64,000 nt of DNA from Aquibacillus rhizosphaerae (GTDB lineage Bacteria > Bacillota > Bacilli > Bacillales > Amphibacillaceae). Every line of letters starts with the position of its first letter. Position 1 is the stretch's first letter. Where the stretch lies: positions 62,001 to 126,000 of the forward strand of contig NZ_JASTZU010000012.1 of the NCBI RefSeq assembly GCF_030282825.1, given 5' to 3'. The notes beneath the pieces are model-generated. The model was not told where the DNA came from, searched no databases, and saw nothing but the letters and a program-made list of their open reading frames with translations. The position numbers were made by a program, and so were the translations under genes. This document shows positions 8,774 to 17,673 of this stretch, one piece after another.

Positions 8774-9091
8774 ATGTCCAATGAAACTGTTAGTGAATGG
8801 TTAAGAAGTGAAGGGTTATCTAATACTGACATTGATTTTATTGAAACAGTTTTGACGTTTACATCTACTGCTAAAGGACTTAACAATAAATTAGATGAAA
8901 TTAACAAAGCATTTCAAACATCTTTTCCTGACAAAAAAGCAGAGATTGATCCCAATTTAACATTTTGGCAATTTGAGAAAATACTACATGATAATGGGTT
9001 ACTCATTGATTTAAATGAAATGTTGATTAGATATAAGGCACAAGGTCTTTGTGTGTATCTCTGTAATGAACTGTTAGAAAGCCAGTTATAA
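8774..9091 (+). CDS. Hypothetical protein, 105 aa
   Basis: I do not recognise the family. The protein is acidic and helical with no membrane helix or signal peptide; it carries NETVSEWLRSEGLS at the start and ends YLCNELLESQL. The start at 8774 is preferred over an earlier in-frame one because AAGGGGAG stands just before it. It follows the VOC gene by 43 bp on the same strand and may share its transcript. Confidence 0.6.
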   Translation: MSNETVSEWLRSEGLSNTDIDFIETVLTFTSTAKGLNNKLDEINKAFQTSFPDKKAEIDPNLTFWQFEKILHDNGLLIDLNEMLIRYKAQGLCVYLCNELLESQL

Positions 9092-9182
9092 AATATTGTT
9101 TCATTAAATGTTGAACTTCTGGAATGTAATTATGTTGAATTTTGAGTTACTTTAAGAAGGGAATTACTTAGAATTAAGTGGC

Positions 9183-9660
9183 AATGCCCTTCCATTAACA
9201 AGAAATGCCTGTAGCGTCACATGATATGCCCACTCAACCCCAAAAAATGCCCGTAGTGTCACTGGATATGCCCGCTGCATCTAGGTATATCTACTTTCGG
9301 CCATCGTATATGCCCGCTCAACACAGGCGTCTCAGCCAAAACAGGAAATGCCCACTGACCACAAAAATATGCCCTTCCATTAACTACAAATGCCCTTATC
9401 GCCACTGGATATGCCCGCAGCATCCAAGTATATCAACATTCTGACCGGGTATATGCCCACTCAACACAGGCATCTCAGCCAACCTAAGAAATACCCACTC
9501 ATCCAATAAATTTGCCCTTTTATTAACTACAAATTCCCGTAGTGCCACATGATATGCCCGCTGCATCTAGGTATATCTACTTTCGGCCTCCCTATATGCC
9601 CACTCAACCCAGATATATCTACCTCCACCCCAGATAAATGCCCATTCGACGCAGTTGAAC
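9183..9660. repeat. Array B of ~21-bp repeats with a 143-bp higher-order period
   Basis: About 21 units with cores such as ATATGCCCGCTC, AATGCCCTTCCATTAAC and ATATCTACTTTCGG. Groups of units recur as larger blocks: the pair starting GATATGCCCGC(T/A)GCATC occurs at 9265, 9408 and 9551, exactly 143 bp apart each time; the TGCCCTT(C/T)(C/T)ATTAACTA unit at 9370 and 9513 (143 bp); and the 39-bp long unit at 9306 and 9449 (143 bp). A first TGCCCTTCCATTAAC unit at 9185 is offset by two extra monomers. This shows duplication of blocks after the monomer array formed. Spurious plus-strand frames at 9205-9444 and 9549-9758 are explained by the 21-bp period. Confidence 0.9.
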
Positions 9661-9697
9661 ATTTTAACACTCCACTACTATACAGTGCTAAATACAG

Positions 9698-9726
9698 TTG
9701 TGATGGGGCTTTGGGGATGTTATACT
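9698..9726 (+). promoter_or_regulatory. Sigma-A-like promoter of yvjA
   Basis: TTGTGA (9698-9703), 17-bp spacer and TATACT (9721-9726), starting about 40 bp after repeat array B and 44 bp before the yvjA start. Confidence 0.65.
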
Positions 9727-9769
9727 CCTTTAGGTTGATTACAGAACTAATGACATAGAGGTGTATAAC

Positions 9770-10636
9770 ATGATGACAAAATATAGACGGGAACCGATGC
9801 CGTCGTTTCTTATTAATATGATTGAATATTCGTTGGTTCTAGTCGGGTCTTTTTTAGTTGCCACAGCGTTTAATGTGTTTTTACTTCCACATGAAGTTGC
9901 GTCTGGTGGCGTTGTAGGTATTAGTACGATTACGAAATCATTATTTGGATGGGAACCGTCCGTTGTACAATGGGCTTTGAATATCCCTTTATTTATTGCA
10001 GGTGTTGTTATTCTTGGTAAAAATTTCGGTGTTAAATCACTTGTAGGGACGATTGTGTTACCGTTCTTTGTTTATTTAACGAAAGATTGGCCGCCAGCTA
10101 CTCCTGATCCGCTACTCGGTGCTATTTTTGGTGGAATGGGTGCAGGGCTAGGTCTTGGGATTGTTTTTCGAGGTAAGGCATCAACTGGTGGAATTGATTT
10201 GGCAGCGCAAATCTTCCATAAATTTTTCCCATTACCATTAGGTATCTGTCTTGCGCTATTTGACGGATTTATCGTGTTAACAGCAACGCTTGTATTTTCA
10301 GTGGAGCAAGGGTTATATGCATTAATAGCACTGTTTGTAACGAGCCGCACGATTGACTTCGTTCAAGTCGGACTTAACACATCAAAAAATGTAATGATTA
10401 TAACCGACCAAATAGAAGAAGTTAGACAAATTTTACTGAAAGATATTGACCGTGGTGTAACTGTTTTAAATGGTACAGGTGGCTATACAGATGAGGAACG
10501 CAAAGTTCTTATGTGTGTTGTAGCGCAAAATGAATTTAGCAAAGTAACCCAAACCATAAAACGTGTCGATCCAAGCGCTTTTGTTGTAGCAATGAATGCA
10601 ACGGAGGTACTTGGTGAAGGATTTAAAACTTCATAA
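9770..10636 (+). CDS. yvjA: YitT-family membrane protein (YvjA)
   Basis: 288 residues: five or six N-terminal membrane helices (to about residue 200) and a C-terminal cytoplasmic DUF2179-type domain. The TSKNVMIITDQ and VLMCVVAQNEF strands are typical of the YitT family, whose transport role is unproven. AGAGGTG (9757-9763) favours the ATG at 9770 (or 9773) over the GTG at 9761. In B. subtilis yvjA lies just upstream of the ftsE-ftsX region, as here, which supports the name. A terminator follows, so it is separate from ftsEX. Confidence 0.88.
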   Translation: MMTKYRREPMPSFLINMIEYSLVLVGSFLVATAFNVFLLPHEVASGGVVGISTITKSLFGWEPSVVQWALNIPLFIAGVVILGKNFGVKSLVGTIVLPFFVYLTKDWPPATPDPLLGAIFGGMGAGLGLGIVFRGKASTGGIDLAAQIFHKFFPLPLGICLALFDGFIVLTATLVFSVEQGLYALIALFVTSRTIDFVQVGLNTSKNVMIITDQIEEVRQILLKDIDRGVTVLNGTGGYTDEERKVLMCVVAQNEFSKVTQTIKRVDPSAFVVAMNATEVLGEGFKTS

Positions 10637-10647
10637 TTTTTAATAGT

Positions 10648-10692
10648 AAAGAGTTTGCGAATTTATCTCTTAGTTGCGCAAACTCTTTTCCT
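10648..10692 (+). terminator. Intrinsic terminator after yvjA
   Basis: 12-bp perfect stem (10648-10659 with 10677-10688), long 17-base loop, then TCC/TATTT. It ends the yvjA transcript ahead of the ftsE leader. Confidence 0.75.
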
Positions 10693-10795
10693 ATTTATTC
10701 TATCAAAACAACATTGTAGAAAAATTACCAAAACGTTACAAAAATTGAAATATAAATGTAATAAAAAAGGGGCTAAACAAACTCGAAATAGATGT

Positions 10796-10801
10796 TATAA
10801 T
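10796..10801 (+). promoter_or_regulatory. -10 element of a probable ftsEX promoter
   Basis: A perfect TATAAT lies 107 bp before ftsE. The -35 (CTAAAC around 10773) is poor, so the call rests on the -10 and on the terminator just upstream. Confidence 0.4.
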
Positions 10802-10902
10802 ATAAAAGAACTGTTTATTCGACAGAAGTTGCAGATTTTTTTCTAACAAGAATTAAGTATCAACGAGAATATAAACATAATAGAAAATAAGGTGATTAAT
10901 AT

Positions 10903-11589
10903 ATGATAGATATGCAGGGAGTATATAAAACATATCCTAATGGTGTAATAGCGATAAATGGTATTGATGTTACCATTGAACAGGGAGAATTTGTTTATAT
11001 CGTTGGACCAAGTGGCGCAGGAAAATCTACTTTCATTAAATTGATTTTTCGTGAAGAAAAGCCAACGAAAGGTTCTATCACGGTAAATGGAAAAGACGTG
11101 TTGAAATTAAAATGGAAGCAAATACCATATTTGCGTCGAGATATAGGTGTTGTGTACCAAGATTTTAAGTTACTCCCAAAAATGACAGTCTATGAAAATG
11201 TCGCTTTTGCGTTAGAAGTAATAGGAGAAACTCCTAAAACAATACGAAAACGCGTAATGGAAGTACTAGATTTAGTAGGATTAAAAAATAAAGCTCGTTT
11301 TATTCCAGATGAATTATCAGGTGGCGAACAACAACGTATTTCGATTGCCAGAGCAATTGTCAACTATCCGAAGCTACTAATTGCGGACGAGCCTACGGGT
11401 AACTTAGACCCGGATACATCTTGGGAGATTATGAGAATTTTGGAAGAAATAAATGCAGGTGGTACGACAGTGATCATGGCTACGCACAGTAAAGAAATTG
11501 TTAACACGATTAAAAAGCGCGTCATTGCGATCGAAGACGGCTTAATCGCACGTGACCAACATCGAGGGGAATATGGCTATGAAGTTTAG
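10903..11589 (+). CDS. ftsE: Cell-division ABC transporter ATP-binding protein FtsE
   Basis: 228 residues, a complete ABC ATPase: Walker A GPSGAGKS near residue 35, Q-loop VYQDFKLLP, signature LSGGEQQR near 143, Walker B LLIADEP and an H-loop (ATHS). FtsE and FtsX form a membrane complex that does not transport but uses ATP to switch on a peptidoglycan hydrolase outside the cell. The stop codon overlaps the ftsX start by 11 bases, so translation is coupled. The coiled-coil M23 hydrolase gene follows ftsX. Confidence 0.96.
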   Translation: MIDMQGVYKTYPNGVIAINGIDVTIEQGEFVYIVGPSGAGKSTFIKLIFREEKPTKGSITVNGKDVLKLKWKQIPYLRRDIGVVYQDFKLLPKMTVYENVAFALEVIGETPKTIRKRVMEVLDLVGLKNKARFIPDELSGGEQQRISIARAIVNYPKLLIADEPTGNLDPDTSWEIMRILEEINAGGTTVIMATHSKEIVNTIKKRVIAIEDGLIARDQHRGEYGYEV

Positions 11590-12472
11590 AACGATGAAAA
11601 GGCACTTTCGAGAAGGTGCAAAAAATATATGGCGTAATAGTTGGATGACAATAGCTTCGGTAGGTGCAGTAACAACCACACTAGTATTAGTTGGAGCATT
11701 TCTTGCTTTGATGTTAAACCTGAGTCATATCGCAGGTAATCTGGAAGAAGATGTAGAAATTAAAGCCTTTGTCGATTTGACAGCTGAACAAGCAGAAATC
11801 GATGCAATAGGAGCAGAAATTGAAGAAATATCTGAAGTATCACTCGTAGAGTTCTCGACAAAAGAAGAGGAACTTGAAGGTTTAATTGAAAGCATGGGGG
11901 ATGAAGGTCAAGTTTGGGAGTTATACGAACAAGATAACCCATTAAGCCATGCATATATCGTTAAGACAACCGATCCACTTGATACGGTTTCCGTGGCTTC
12001 TCAGATTGAAGCCATTGAGAACGTTGAAAAAGTAAATTATGGACAAGATGTTGTACAAAACCTATTTACGTTTAATAACTACGCTAGAAATATTGGCTTG
12101 GTATTAATCATTGGACTAGTATTTACCGCGATCTTCCTAATTTCAAATACAATTAAAATTACGATTATGGCAAGAAGAAAAGAAATTGAAATTATGAAGC
12201 TTGTCGGTGCTACAAATGGATTTATCCGTTGGCCTTTCTTTGTTGAAGGTTTATTACTAGGAGTGTTAGGAAGTATTATTCCAATCGCAGCAATAGTAAC
12301 AGGATATTATTACTTATCAAACAATGTAAGTTCCTTAACCCAATTTGAGTTTGTAGAATTATTATCCTTTAACCCATTTGCATGGCAATTGTCATTACTT
12401 ATTTTAGCTATTGGAGCAAGTATTGGTGTTTGGGGCAGCGTGATGAGTGTCCGTAAATTCTTGAAAGTATAA
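11579..12472 (+). CDS. ftsX: Cell-division ABC transporter permease FtsX
   Basis: 297 residues with the FtsX/MacB-type layout: cytoplasmic N-terminus, TM1 (about 23-45), a large extracellular domain (about 50-170) and three more helices with LVGATNGFIRWPFFVEG between TM2 and TM3. The extracellular loop is the known contact for the hydrolase coiled coil. I chose ATG 11579 (GAGGGGA eight bases upstream) rather than upstream in-frame ATGs whose ribosome site is too close. It overlaps ftsE by 11 bp. Confidence 0.95.
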   Translation: MKFRTMKRHFREGAKNIWRNSWMTIASVGAVTTTLVLVGAFLALMLNLSHIAGNLEEDVEIKAFVDLTAEQAEIDAIGAEIEEISEVSLVEFSTKEEELEGLIESMGDEGQVWELYEQDNPLSHAYIVKTTDPLDTVSVASQIEAIENVEKVNYGQDVVQNLFTFNNYARNIGLVLIIGLVFTAIFLISNTIKITIMARRKEIEIMKLVGATNGFIRWPFFVEGLLLGVLGSIIPIAAIVTGYYYLSNNVSSLTQFEFVELLSFNPFAWQLSLLILAIGASIGVWGSVMSVRKFLKV

Positions 12473-12527
12473 TATATAAACAAATAGATAGATTACTAGA
12501 TTTAAACAGTGGGAAGGGGAAAGTTGA

Positions 12528-13967
12528 ATGAAAAGGTTAATATCTTACTTCGTTATCATCACCGTAATTGTTGCAGCATTAATCCCAGCGTCGTCTCCAG
12601 TATTGGCAGCTAATAGTATTAGTGGTATTAAAGAGGAGATAAAAGGTTTAAAAGAAGAACAAGACAAAATTAATAGTGAACAAAATAGTATAAATAATAA
12701 AGCGGCAGAAGCTGAAAAAAAGATTGAAGAAAATCTTGCAGAACAAGATGAAGTAAATGAAGAAATTTCGTCCCTTACGAGTGAGCTTGAAAAAACACAA
12801 GCACAATTGTCTACAAAAGAAAACGAAATTGCAGCAACAAATAATGAAATTCAATTAACTGAAAAAGAAATTGAATTAACGAAAGCAGAAATTGAGCAAC
12901 TTAAAGTAGAAATTACAGAGTTGCAGAAAAGAATTGAAACACGCGAAGAACTATTAAAAAATCGCTTGCGAGCTATCCAACAAAATGGTGGAGAAATTAG
13001 CTATTTGGAAGTGATTATGGGCGCTCAAAATTTTGGTGATTTCTTAAATAGAGCTACCGCAGTTACAAAAATTATGGATCAGGATAAAGGCATCATGGAA
13101 GCACATATGGATGATAAAACTGATTTAGAAGATAAAAAAGGGGAAGTTGAAGAAAAGAAGGTTTCCTTAGATGAGAAACAAGACAATTTAGTTGCTACCA
13201 AAGCATCTCTTGAAAATCAAAAACAAGAATTAGCTTCGATTCAAGCAACCCTAAACACGCAAAAGTCAGAACAAGAAGGCTTAATGGCAAACTTAGAACA
13301 TGAACATGAAGAATTAGAAGAATATAAAATGTCTGTTGCCGAAGAACAAGATTTACTTAGAAGTCAAGAAGCTTCGATTAAATCAGCAATGGCACAAGCA
13401 CAGCAACAACAACAAGAATTAGAGCAGTTAGCTGCAGAAAAAGCACGTCAGGAAGAAGCGGCACGTCAAGCAGCAGCAAATAGTGGTTCAAATGGTTCGA
13501 GCGATAGTAGTGGTTCAAGTGCTGATAGTGGTGGTTCTACAGCTACACAACCTTCATCTGGTGGAGGAAATAGCATGTTCATCTGGCCTTCTTCAGGTAG
13601 AACGAGTTCGCATTTTAGATCACCTAGCAGACCAGGGCATCACGGCTTGGATATTGCTAAATCAGGCACAGTACCAGTTGTGGCTGCAGCTGCTGGTACA
13701 GTAATGAAAGCTGGTTGGTCTAATAGCTACGGAAATGTTGTCTATATTACTCATTATCTAAATGGACAAATATATACAACTGTGTACGCACATTTAAGGT
13801 CAGCTCCAATGGTTTCAACTGGTCAGTCTGTTACACAAAATCAGAAGTTAGGAAATATGGGTAATACCGGAAATTCATTTGGTCAGCATTTACACTTTGA
13901 AATTCATAAAGGTGCATGGAATATGTCGAAATCAAATGCTGTTAACCCACTTAGCTATCTACCATAA
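12528..13967 (+). CDS. Secreted coiled-coil murein hydrolase with M23 peptidase domain (FtsEX-activated type)
   Basis: 479 residues: a signal peptide (about 1-28, cleavage near VLAAN), a long Glu/Lys/Gln-rich coiled coil (30-320), a Gly/Ser linker and a C-terminal M23 domain (about 355-475). The M23 zinc ligands are visible as HHGLDIA (His and Asp) and the HLHFEIH motif. Such enzymes cut peptide cross-links of the wall and are held inactive until FtsX moves the coiled coil. It lies 55 bp after ftsX on the same strand. B. subtilis uses CwlO with an NlpC/P60 domain as the FtsEX partner; here an EnvC/PcsB-style partner carries M23. The coupling is inferred from position. Confidence 0.92.
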   Translation: MKRLISYFVIITVIVAALIPASSPVLAANSISGIKEEIKGLKEEQDKINSEQNSINNKAAEAEKKIEENLAEQDEVNEEISSLTSELEKTQAQLSTKENEIAATNNEIQLTEKEIELTKAEIEQLKVEITELQKRIETREELLKNRLRAIQQNGGEISYLEVIMGAQNFGDFLNRATAVTKIMDQDKGIMEAHMDDKTDLEDKKGEVEEKKVSLDEKQDNLVATKASLENQKQELASIQATLNTQKSEQEGLMANLEHEHEELEEYKMSVAEEQDLLRSQEASIKSAMAQAQQQQQELEQLAAEKARQEEAARQAAANSGSNGSSDSSGSSADSGGSTATQPSSGGGNSMFIWPSSGRTSSHFRSPSRPGHHGLDIAKSGTVPVVAAAAGTVMKAGWSNSYGNVVYITHYLNGQIYTTVYAHLRSAPMVSTGQSVTQNQKLGNMGNTGNSFGQHLHFEIHKGAWNMSKSNAVNPLSYLP

Positions 13968-14014
13968 AAAAAACTAGACATGATTTGGACAAGTATTGCA
14001 TAATATAAGTAAAG

Positions 14015-14052
14015 AAAAGGGCATCGCACGATTTGTTGTGATGCCTTTTTGT
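14015..14052 (+). terminator. Intrinsic terminator of the ftsE-ftsX-hydrolase operon
   Basis: A 14-bp stem (14015-14028 with 14037-14050, two G-U pairs); the 3' arm ends in TTTTT. Confidence 0.85.
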
Positions 14053-14107
14053 GCAATACATAGTAGAATAGGCAACAGGATGAAACAAATTGATTGAGGT
14101 GAAGTCT

Positions 14108-15598
14108 GTGAATATAAAAAAGAGTTATATTGTTTTAATTATTGTTGCAGCTTTATTTATAGGTGCATTAGGTTCTTATGCAGGAGTGAAGCTTGCGCAA
14201 TCCGAACAACCATCTTCAAACGAAACAACAGAAGACCAAGCCTCAGAAGAAATTACCGAGGAGCAGCTAAATGAGTTAACAGCTGGCGTATCTGATACGG
14301 AAAGTATCTCTAAAGTACTACAGGCACTAAATACAATTCAGGACAATTATCTTGAAGAAGTTGATGAATCTGAATTAATAGAAGGTGCTGTACAAGGCAT
14401 GCTAGATACTTTAGAAGATCCATACAGTGTCTATATGGATAAAGAAACGGTTGAAGAGTTTAACCATCAAATTGAATCTTCCTTTGAAGGTATTGGTGCA
14501 GAAGTAAGTATGGTAGAGGGGAAAGTTACCATCATTGCCCCAATAAAAGAATCCCCTGCTGAAGAAGCTGGATTAAAGCCTAATGATCAAATTTTAAAAG
14601 TGAATGATGAAAGTGTTGAAGGGCTTGAGCTTTATGATGCAGTCTCGAAAATTCGGGGGGAACAAGGGACAGAGGTTGTGTTAGAGATACAACGACCAGG
14701 TGTAACAGATCCAATTACTGTGGAATTAATACGTGATGATATTCCACTGGAAACTGTGTACTCGGAAGTGAAGGAAGTAGATGGTAAGAAAGCTGGTATT
14801 ATTGAGATTACTTCCTTTTCTGAGAAAACAGCAGACAGATTTAAAGAGGAATTGATCAGTTTAGAAGACGAAGGAATAGAAGGACTTGTGATTGATGTTC
14901 GAGGCAATCCTGGTGGTTTGTTACCGGTTGTTGAAGACATATTAAAAGTCTTTATCACAAAAGATACACCATATGTTCAGATTGAAGATAGAAATGGAGA
15001 AAAGTCTCGTTATTTTTCTGAATTAGAAGAACCAAAGGATTATCCAATTAATGTTTTAATTGACGAAGGTAGTGCTTCTGCTTCTGAAATTCTTGCTGTA
15101 GCAATGAAAGAGGCAGGCAACTCTGAAGTCGTTGGTGCTACTAGTTTTGGTAAGGGAACTGTTCAACAAACAATTCCTATGGGTGATGGTAGCACGATTA
15201 AATTAACACTATTTAAATGGTTATCTCCGGACGGTAACTGGATTAATGAAGTAGGGGTAGAACCTACGATAGAAGTGAAACAACCTGATTATTTTTATAC
15301 GAATCCAATTCAACTAAAAGAATCAGAAACATTGGCATTTAATCAAAGTAATGAAAAGATTGCTAATGCACAGACGATGCTAAAAGGACTGGATTATAAC
15401 CCAGGTAGAGAAGATGGTTTTTACAGTCAAGAAACGGTAGAAGCTGTTAAGCAATACCAAGCAGATCAGGACATGGATGTAACCGGCGAAATCAATGAGC
15501 TTACAGCAGAAAGATTGCAAACAAGTATTGTGGAAGTAATAAGAAGTGGTGAAGATGATAGACAGGAAACAAGGGCACTAGAAGCATTGTTTCAGTAA
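14108..15598 (+). CDS. ctpB: S41 carboxyl-terminal processing protease (CtpB-like)
   Basis: 496 residues: an N-terminal membrane anchor (about 8-28), a helical cap, a PDZ domain (about 125-205), an S41 protease domain (about 215-400) and a C-terminal peptidoglycan-binding repeat (about 425-485, MLKGLDYNPGREDGFYSQET). The catalytic Ser lies in DEGSASASEILA and the Lys in TSFGKGTVQ. In B. subtilis CtpB is secreted to the intermembrane space during sporulation and cleaves SpoIVFA. GTG 14108 has AGGTGAAG before it; the in-frame TTG at 14090 has none. Upstream of minJ, as in B. subtilis. Confidence 0.92.
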   Translation: MNIKKSYIVLIIVAALFIGALGSYAGVKLAQSEQPSSNETTEDQASEEITEEQLNELTAGVSDTESISKVLQALNTIQDNYLEEVDESELIEGAVQGMLDTLEDPYSVYMDKETVEEFNHQIESSFEGIGAEVSMVEGKVTIIAPIKESPAEEAGLKPNDQILKVNDESVEGLELYDAVSKIRGEQGTEVVLEIQRPGVTDPITVELIRDDIPLETVYSEVKEVDGKKAGIIEITSFSEKTADRFKEELISLEDEGIEGLVIDVRGNPGGLLPVVEDILKVFITKDTPYVQIEDRNGEKSRYFSELEEPKDYPINVLIDEGSASASEILAVAMKEAGNSEVVGATSFGKGTVQQTIPMGDGSTIKLTLFKWLSPDGNWINEVGVEPTIEVKQPDYFYTNPIQLKESETLAFNQSNEKIANAQTMLKGLDYNPGREDGFYSQETVEAVKQYQADQDMDVTGEINELTAERLQTSIVEVIRSGEDDRQETRALEALFQ

Positions 15599-15603
15599 CT
15601 AAT

Positions 15604-15635
15604 AAATGATCCGCGAGTCTGTTCGCGGGTCATTT
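15604..15635. terminator. Hairpin after ctpB, probable terminator
   Basis: A perfect-looking 13-bp stem (15604-15616 with 15623-15635, one G-U pair), 6-base loop. The T-tract after it is weak (ATGCTATTC), so termination may be partial and allow some read-through into minJ. Confidence 0.55.
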
Positions 15636-15781
15636 ATGCTATTCTACATATATAATTTTTTACATAAAAAATGTGAATACATCCTATAAACTTTAGTATA
15701 AAAGCAGGAATATGATTGCAAATATCGAAGTAATGATACATACATGAAGTATGTCTTTTAGGTGTTGGAAGGAGTATAAAG

Positions 15782-16981
15782 ATGGATGATTGGTTGATTG
15801 AATTAGCAAAAGGGCTAGGCAGACTTTTTTTATCCCCTTTATTTTATTGGTTCTTTATACTAACATTTCTAGCTTCTGCAGCTAGAATAAAAAAAGAAAG
15901 AACTCATTTTGGTTCAAAGATTTTCGACACGTTTTACGAAGCAAAACATACATGGTTTATTGCGCTCATTAGCGGTATTCTATTATCAGTTCTAGCTATT
16001 GGTGTAGGTGTGCTATTTAGTTATCCAGTAATTTTGTTATTATCATTTGTTACTATTTTATTTTCGATAACTAGAAAATTTTCATTACTGTCTTCGGCTT
16101 ATGTGTTTGGTTTTACATACATTATGTTGTTGATTTTACCAACGTATTTGGCTGATTATATTCCTGATTACTGGTTAGAACAATTACAGCAACTAGATTT
16201 AGTTAGCTTTACTACGTTGTTAGGCCTGTTTCTAGTGATAGAAGCAATAATCATGATGCGGATTGATCAAAACAATACATTACCAGAGCTTATTAAAGGA
16301 AAACGTGGAAAATGGCTTGGTCAACACCGTATAAAAAAAATAGCAATGATTCCTTTATTTACACTAATTCCAGATGGTACGATTGTTTCATTTGCTGACT
16401 GGTGGCCAGTATTTCATGTGAATGGGGAAAGTTATGGTTTAATGTTGTTCCCAGTTATTATCGGATTTGAGCACGTCATTAGAGGTTCATTACCAATCAA
16501 AGCAATTCGAAGTTTAAGTCATTGGATCTTAATATTAGGATTAGTAACGATAGGGATTTCCATTGCAGGATACTACTTACCACTACTCACGTTAGTTAGT
16601 GTTGCAATTGCAATTATTGGAAGAGAATTTATTTCTTATCGCTTCCGTTTAAAAGATCAATTAAAGAAACCTTTCTTTAGCCCAGAGTCAGCAGGAGTAT
16701 TGGTTCTTGGTGTTATTCCAGGCACTCCAGCAGAAAGCATCGATTTATTAGTTGGGGAAAGAATTATGAAGGTTAACGGTAAACCTGTTTCAAGTGAGGA
16801 TGAATTTTATCAAGCGTTACAAGCGAATAGTGCATACTGTAAATTAGATATAAGGGACGTACGAGGAGAGCTTCGCTTTGCCCAACGTGCGCTATATCAA
16901 GGAGAGCATCATGAGCTAGGCATCCTATTTGCAAAAGAACATTATCTCAAAAAAGAAAAGAAATCAAAGAAAATAGATTAA
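15782..16981 (+). CDS. minJ: Cell-division topological determinant MinJ (PDZ membrane protein)
   Basis: 399 residues, close to the 397 of B. subtilis MinJ. About eight membrane helices occupy residues 15-290, and a C-terminal cytoplasmic PDZ domain (about 300-380) is seen as GVLVLGVIPGTPAESIDLLVGE. MinJ bridges DivIVA at the poles to MinD and so places the division inhibitor MinCD. The gene follows ctpB, as in B. subtilis, which supports the assignment. GGAAGGAG lies eight bases before the ATG. A terminator closes it. Confidence 0.9.
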   Translation: MDDWLIELAKGLGRLFLSPLFYWFFILTFLASAARIKKERTHFGSKIFDTFYEAKHTWFIALISGILLSVLAIGVGVLFSYPVILLLSFVTILFSITRKFSLLSSAYVFGFTYIMLLILPTYLADYIPDYWLEQLQQLDLVSFTTLLGLFLVIEAIIMMRIDQNNTLPELIKGKRGKWLGQHRIKKIAMIPLFTLIPDGTIVSFADWWPVFHVNGESYGLMLFPVIIGFEHVIRGSLPIKAIRSLSHWILILGLVTIGISIAGYYLPLLTLVSVAIAIIGREFISYRFRLKDQLKKPFFSPESAGVLVLGVIPGTPAESIDLLVGERIMKVNGKPVSSEDEFYQALQANSAYCKLDIRDVRGELRFAQRALYQGEHHELGILFAKEHYLKKEKKSKKID

Positions 16982-16988
16982 TTATATT

Positions 16989-17017
16989 AAAAAGCATCGC
17001 ATTTGCGGTGCTTTTTG
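16989..17017 (+). terminator. Intrinsic terminator after minJ
   Basis: 13-bp inverted repeat (16989-17001 with 17004-17016; the top pairs open to form the loop) ending in TTTTT. Confidence 0.85.
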
Positions 17018-17146
17018 TATGAACTAAAACAACAGATCAGCTGTTTGTAATATATTTTATCAACAAACTGCTGCGTCAATTTAAATGAAGTAATTCGCAT
17101 TATTAACTTAATTTACAGATTAAATTTATTACATGTTTGCCTCGTA

Positions 17147-17552
17147 TTATTTAGAATTCGACTTTTTCAAAATGACTGCCTGAGCAGGTGCTAAATCTGG
17201 AATGTTTTTTATGCTTAGTTCATATTTAATTCCATCAATAAATAGGGTAGAAATCTTATTGCTAGTCACATTTTAAACATGGAGATTGTTTCTACTTTTC
17301 TTCCTTCTTTTTCAAGGTGTGAGACAACCGCATAATGAAACTTCTGAGGCTCTTCATACCACTTATACCATACATCTAATTCAAATCGAATGATATTATC
17401 TGTCTCCAATAAGCGTTTAATGAACTTTTTAATCACAGTTACCCATCCCCCCCCCATCCCATTTCGTATCATATTGTTAATCTGTTTTAAAGAATGATGA
17501 CTCTCTAATTCGGTACTACTTTCAGAGATAAGACAATTTATCGCAAACTTTT
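17147..17552 (-). pseudogene. Frameshifted remnant of an unknown protein, with a C9 tract
   Basis: On the minus strand a frame open from 17552 to 17266 reads like real protein (for example FELDVWYKWYEEPQKFHYAV) and stops at TGA. In another frame, with no gap, the strand reads on as NVTSNKISTLFIDGIKYELS down to a stop at 17147-17149. One frameshift near 17268-17275 joins the two. No start codon with a ribosome site is seen at the 5' end, so the gene is broken at least twice. Nine C (plus strand, about 17444-17452) encode a Gly run. I do not know the family. Confidence 0.55.
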
Positions 17553-17673
17553 AAAACAAATTGATAGCTTTTTTACTCGGGTTGGAACCTGTTGCGAAAT
17601 ATTGTTTATTTTTCGATATAAACTAGTATACTGTTAATTATTAAATTTAAAAATACTAAAAGAGGCGATATTT

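Noticed and set aside
9183-9660. A CRISPR array
   Set aside because: Units are contiguous, degenerate and without unique spacers of constant length; no cas gene is near.
9205-9758. Two plus-strand ORFs (9205-9444, 9549-9758) as proteins
   Set aside because: Same repeat artefact as in array A; Met/Cys/Pro-rich heptads with no start signal.
10655-10846. A 63-residue ORF before ftsE
   Set aside because: It runs through the yvjA terminator, lacks a ribosome site and has no protein-like pattern.
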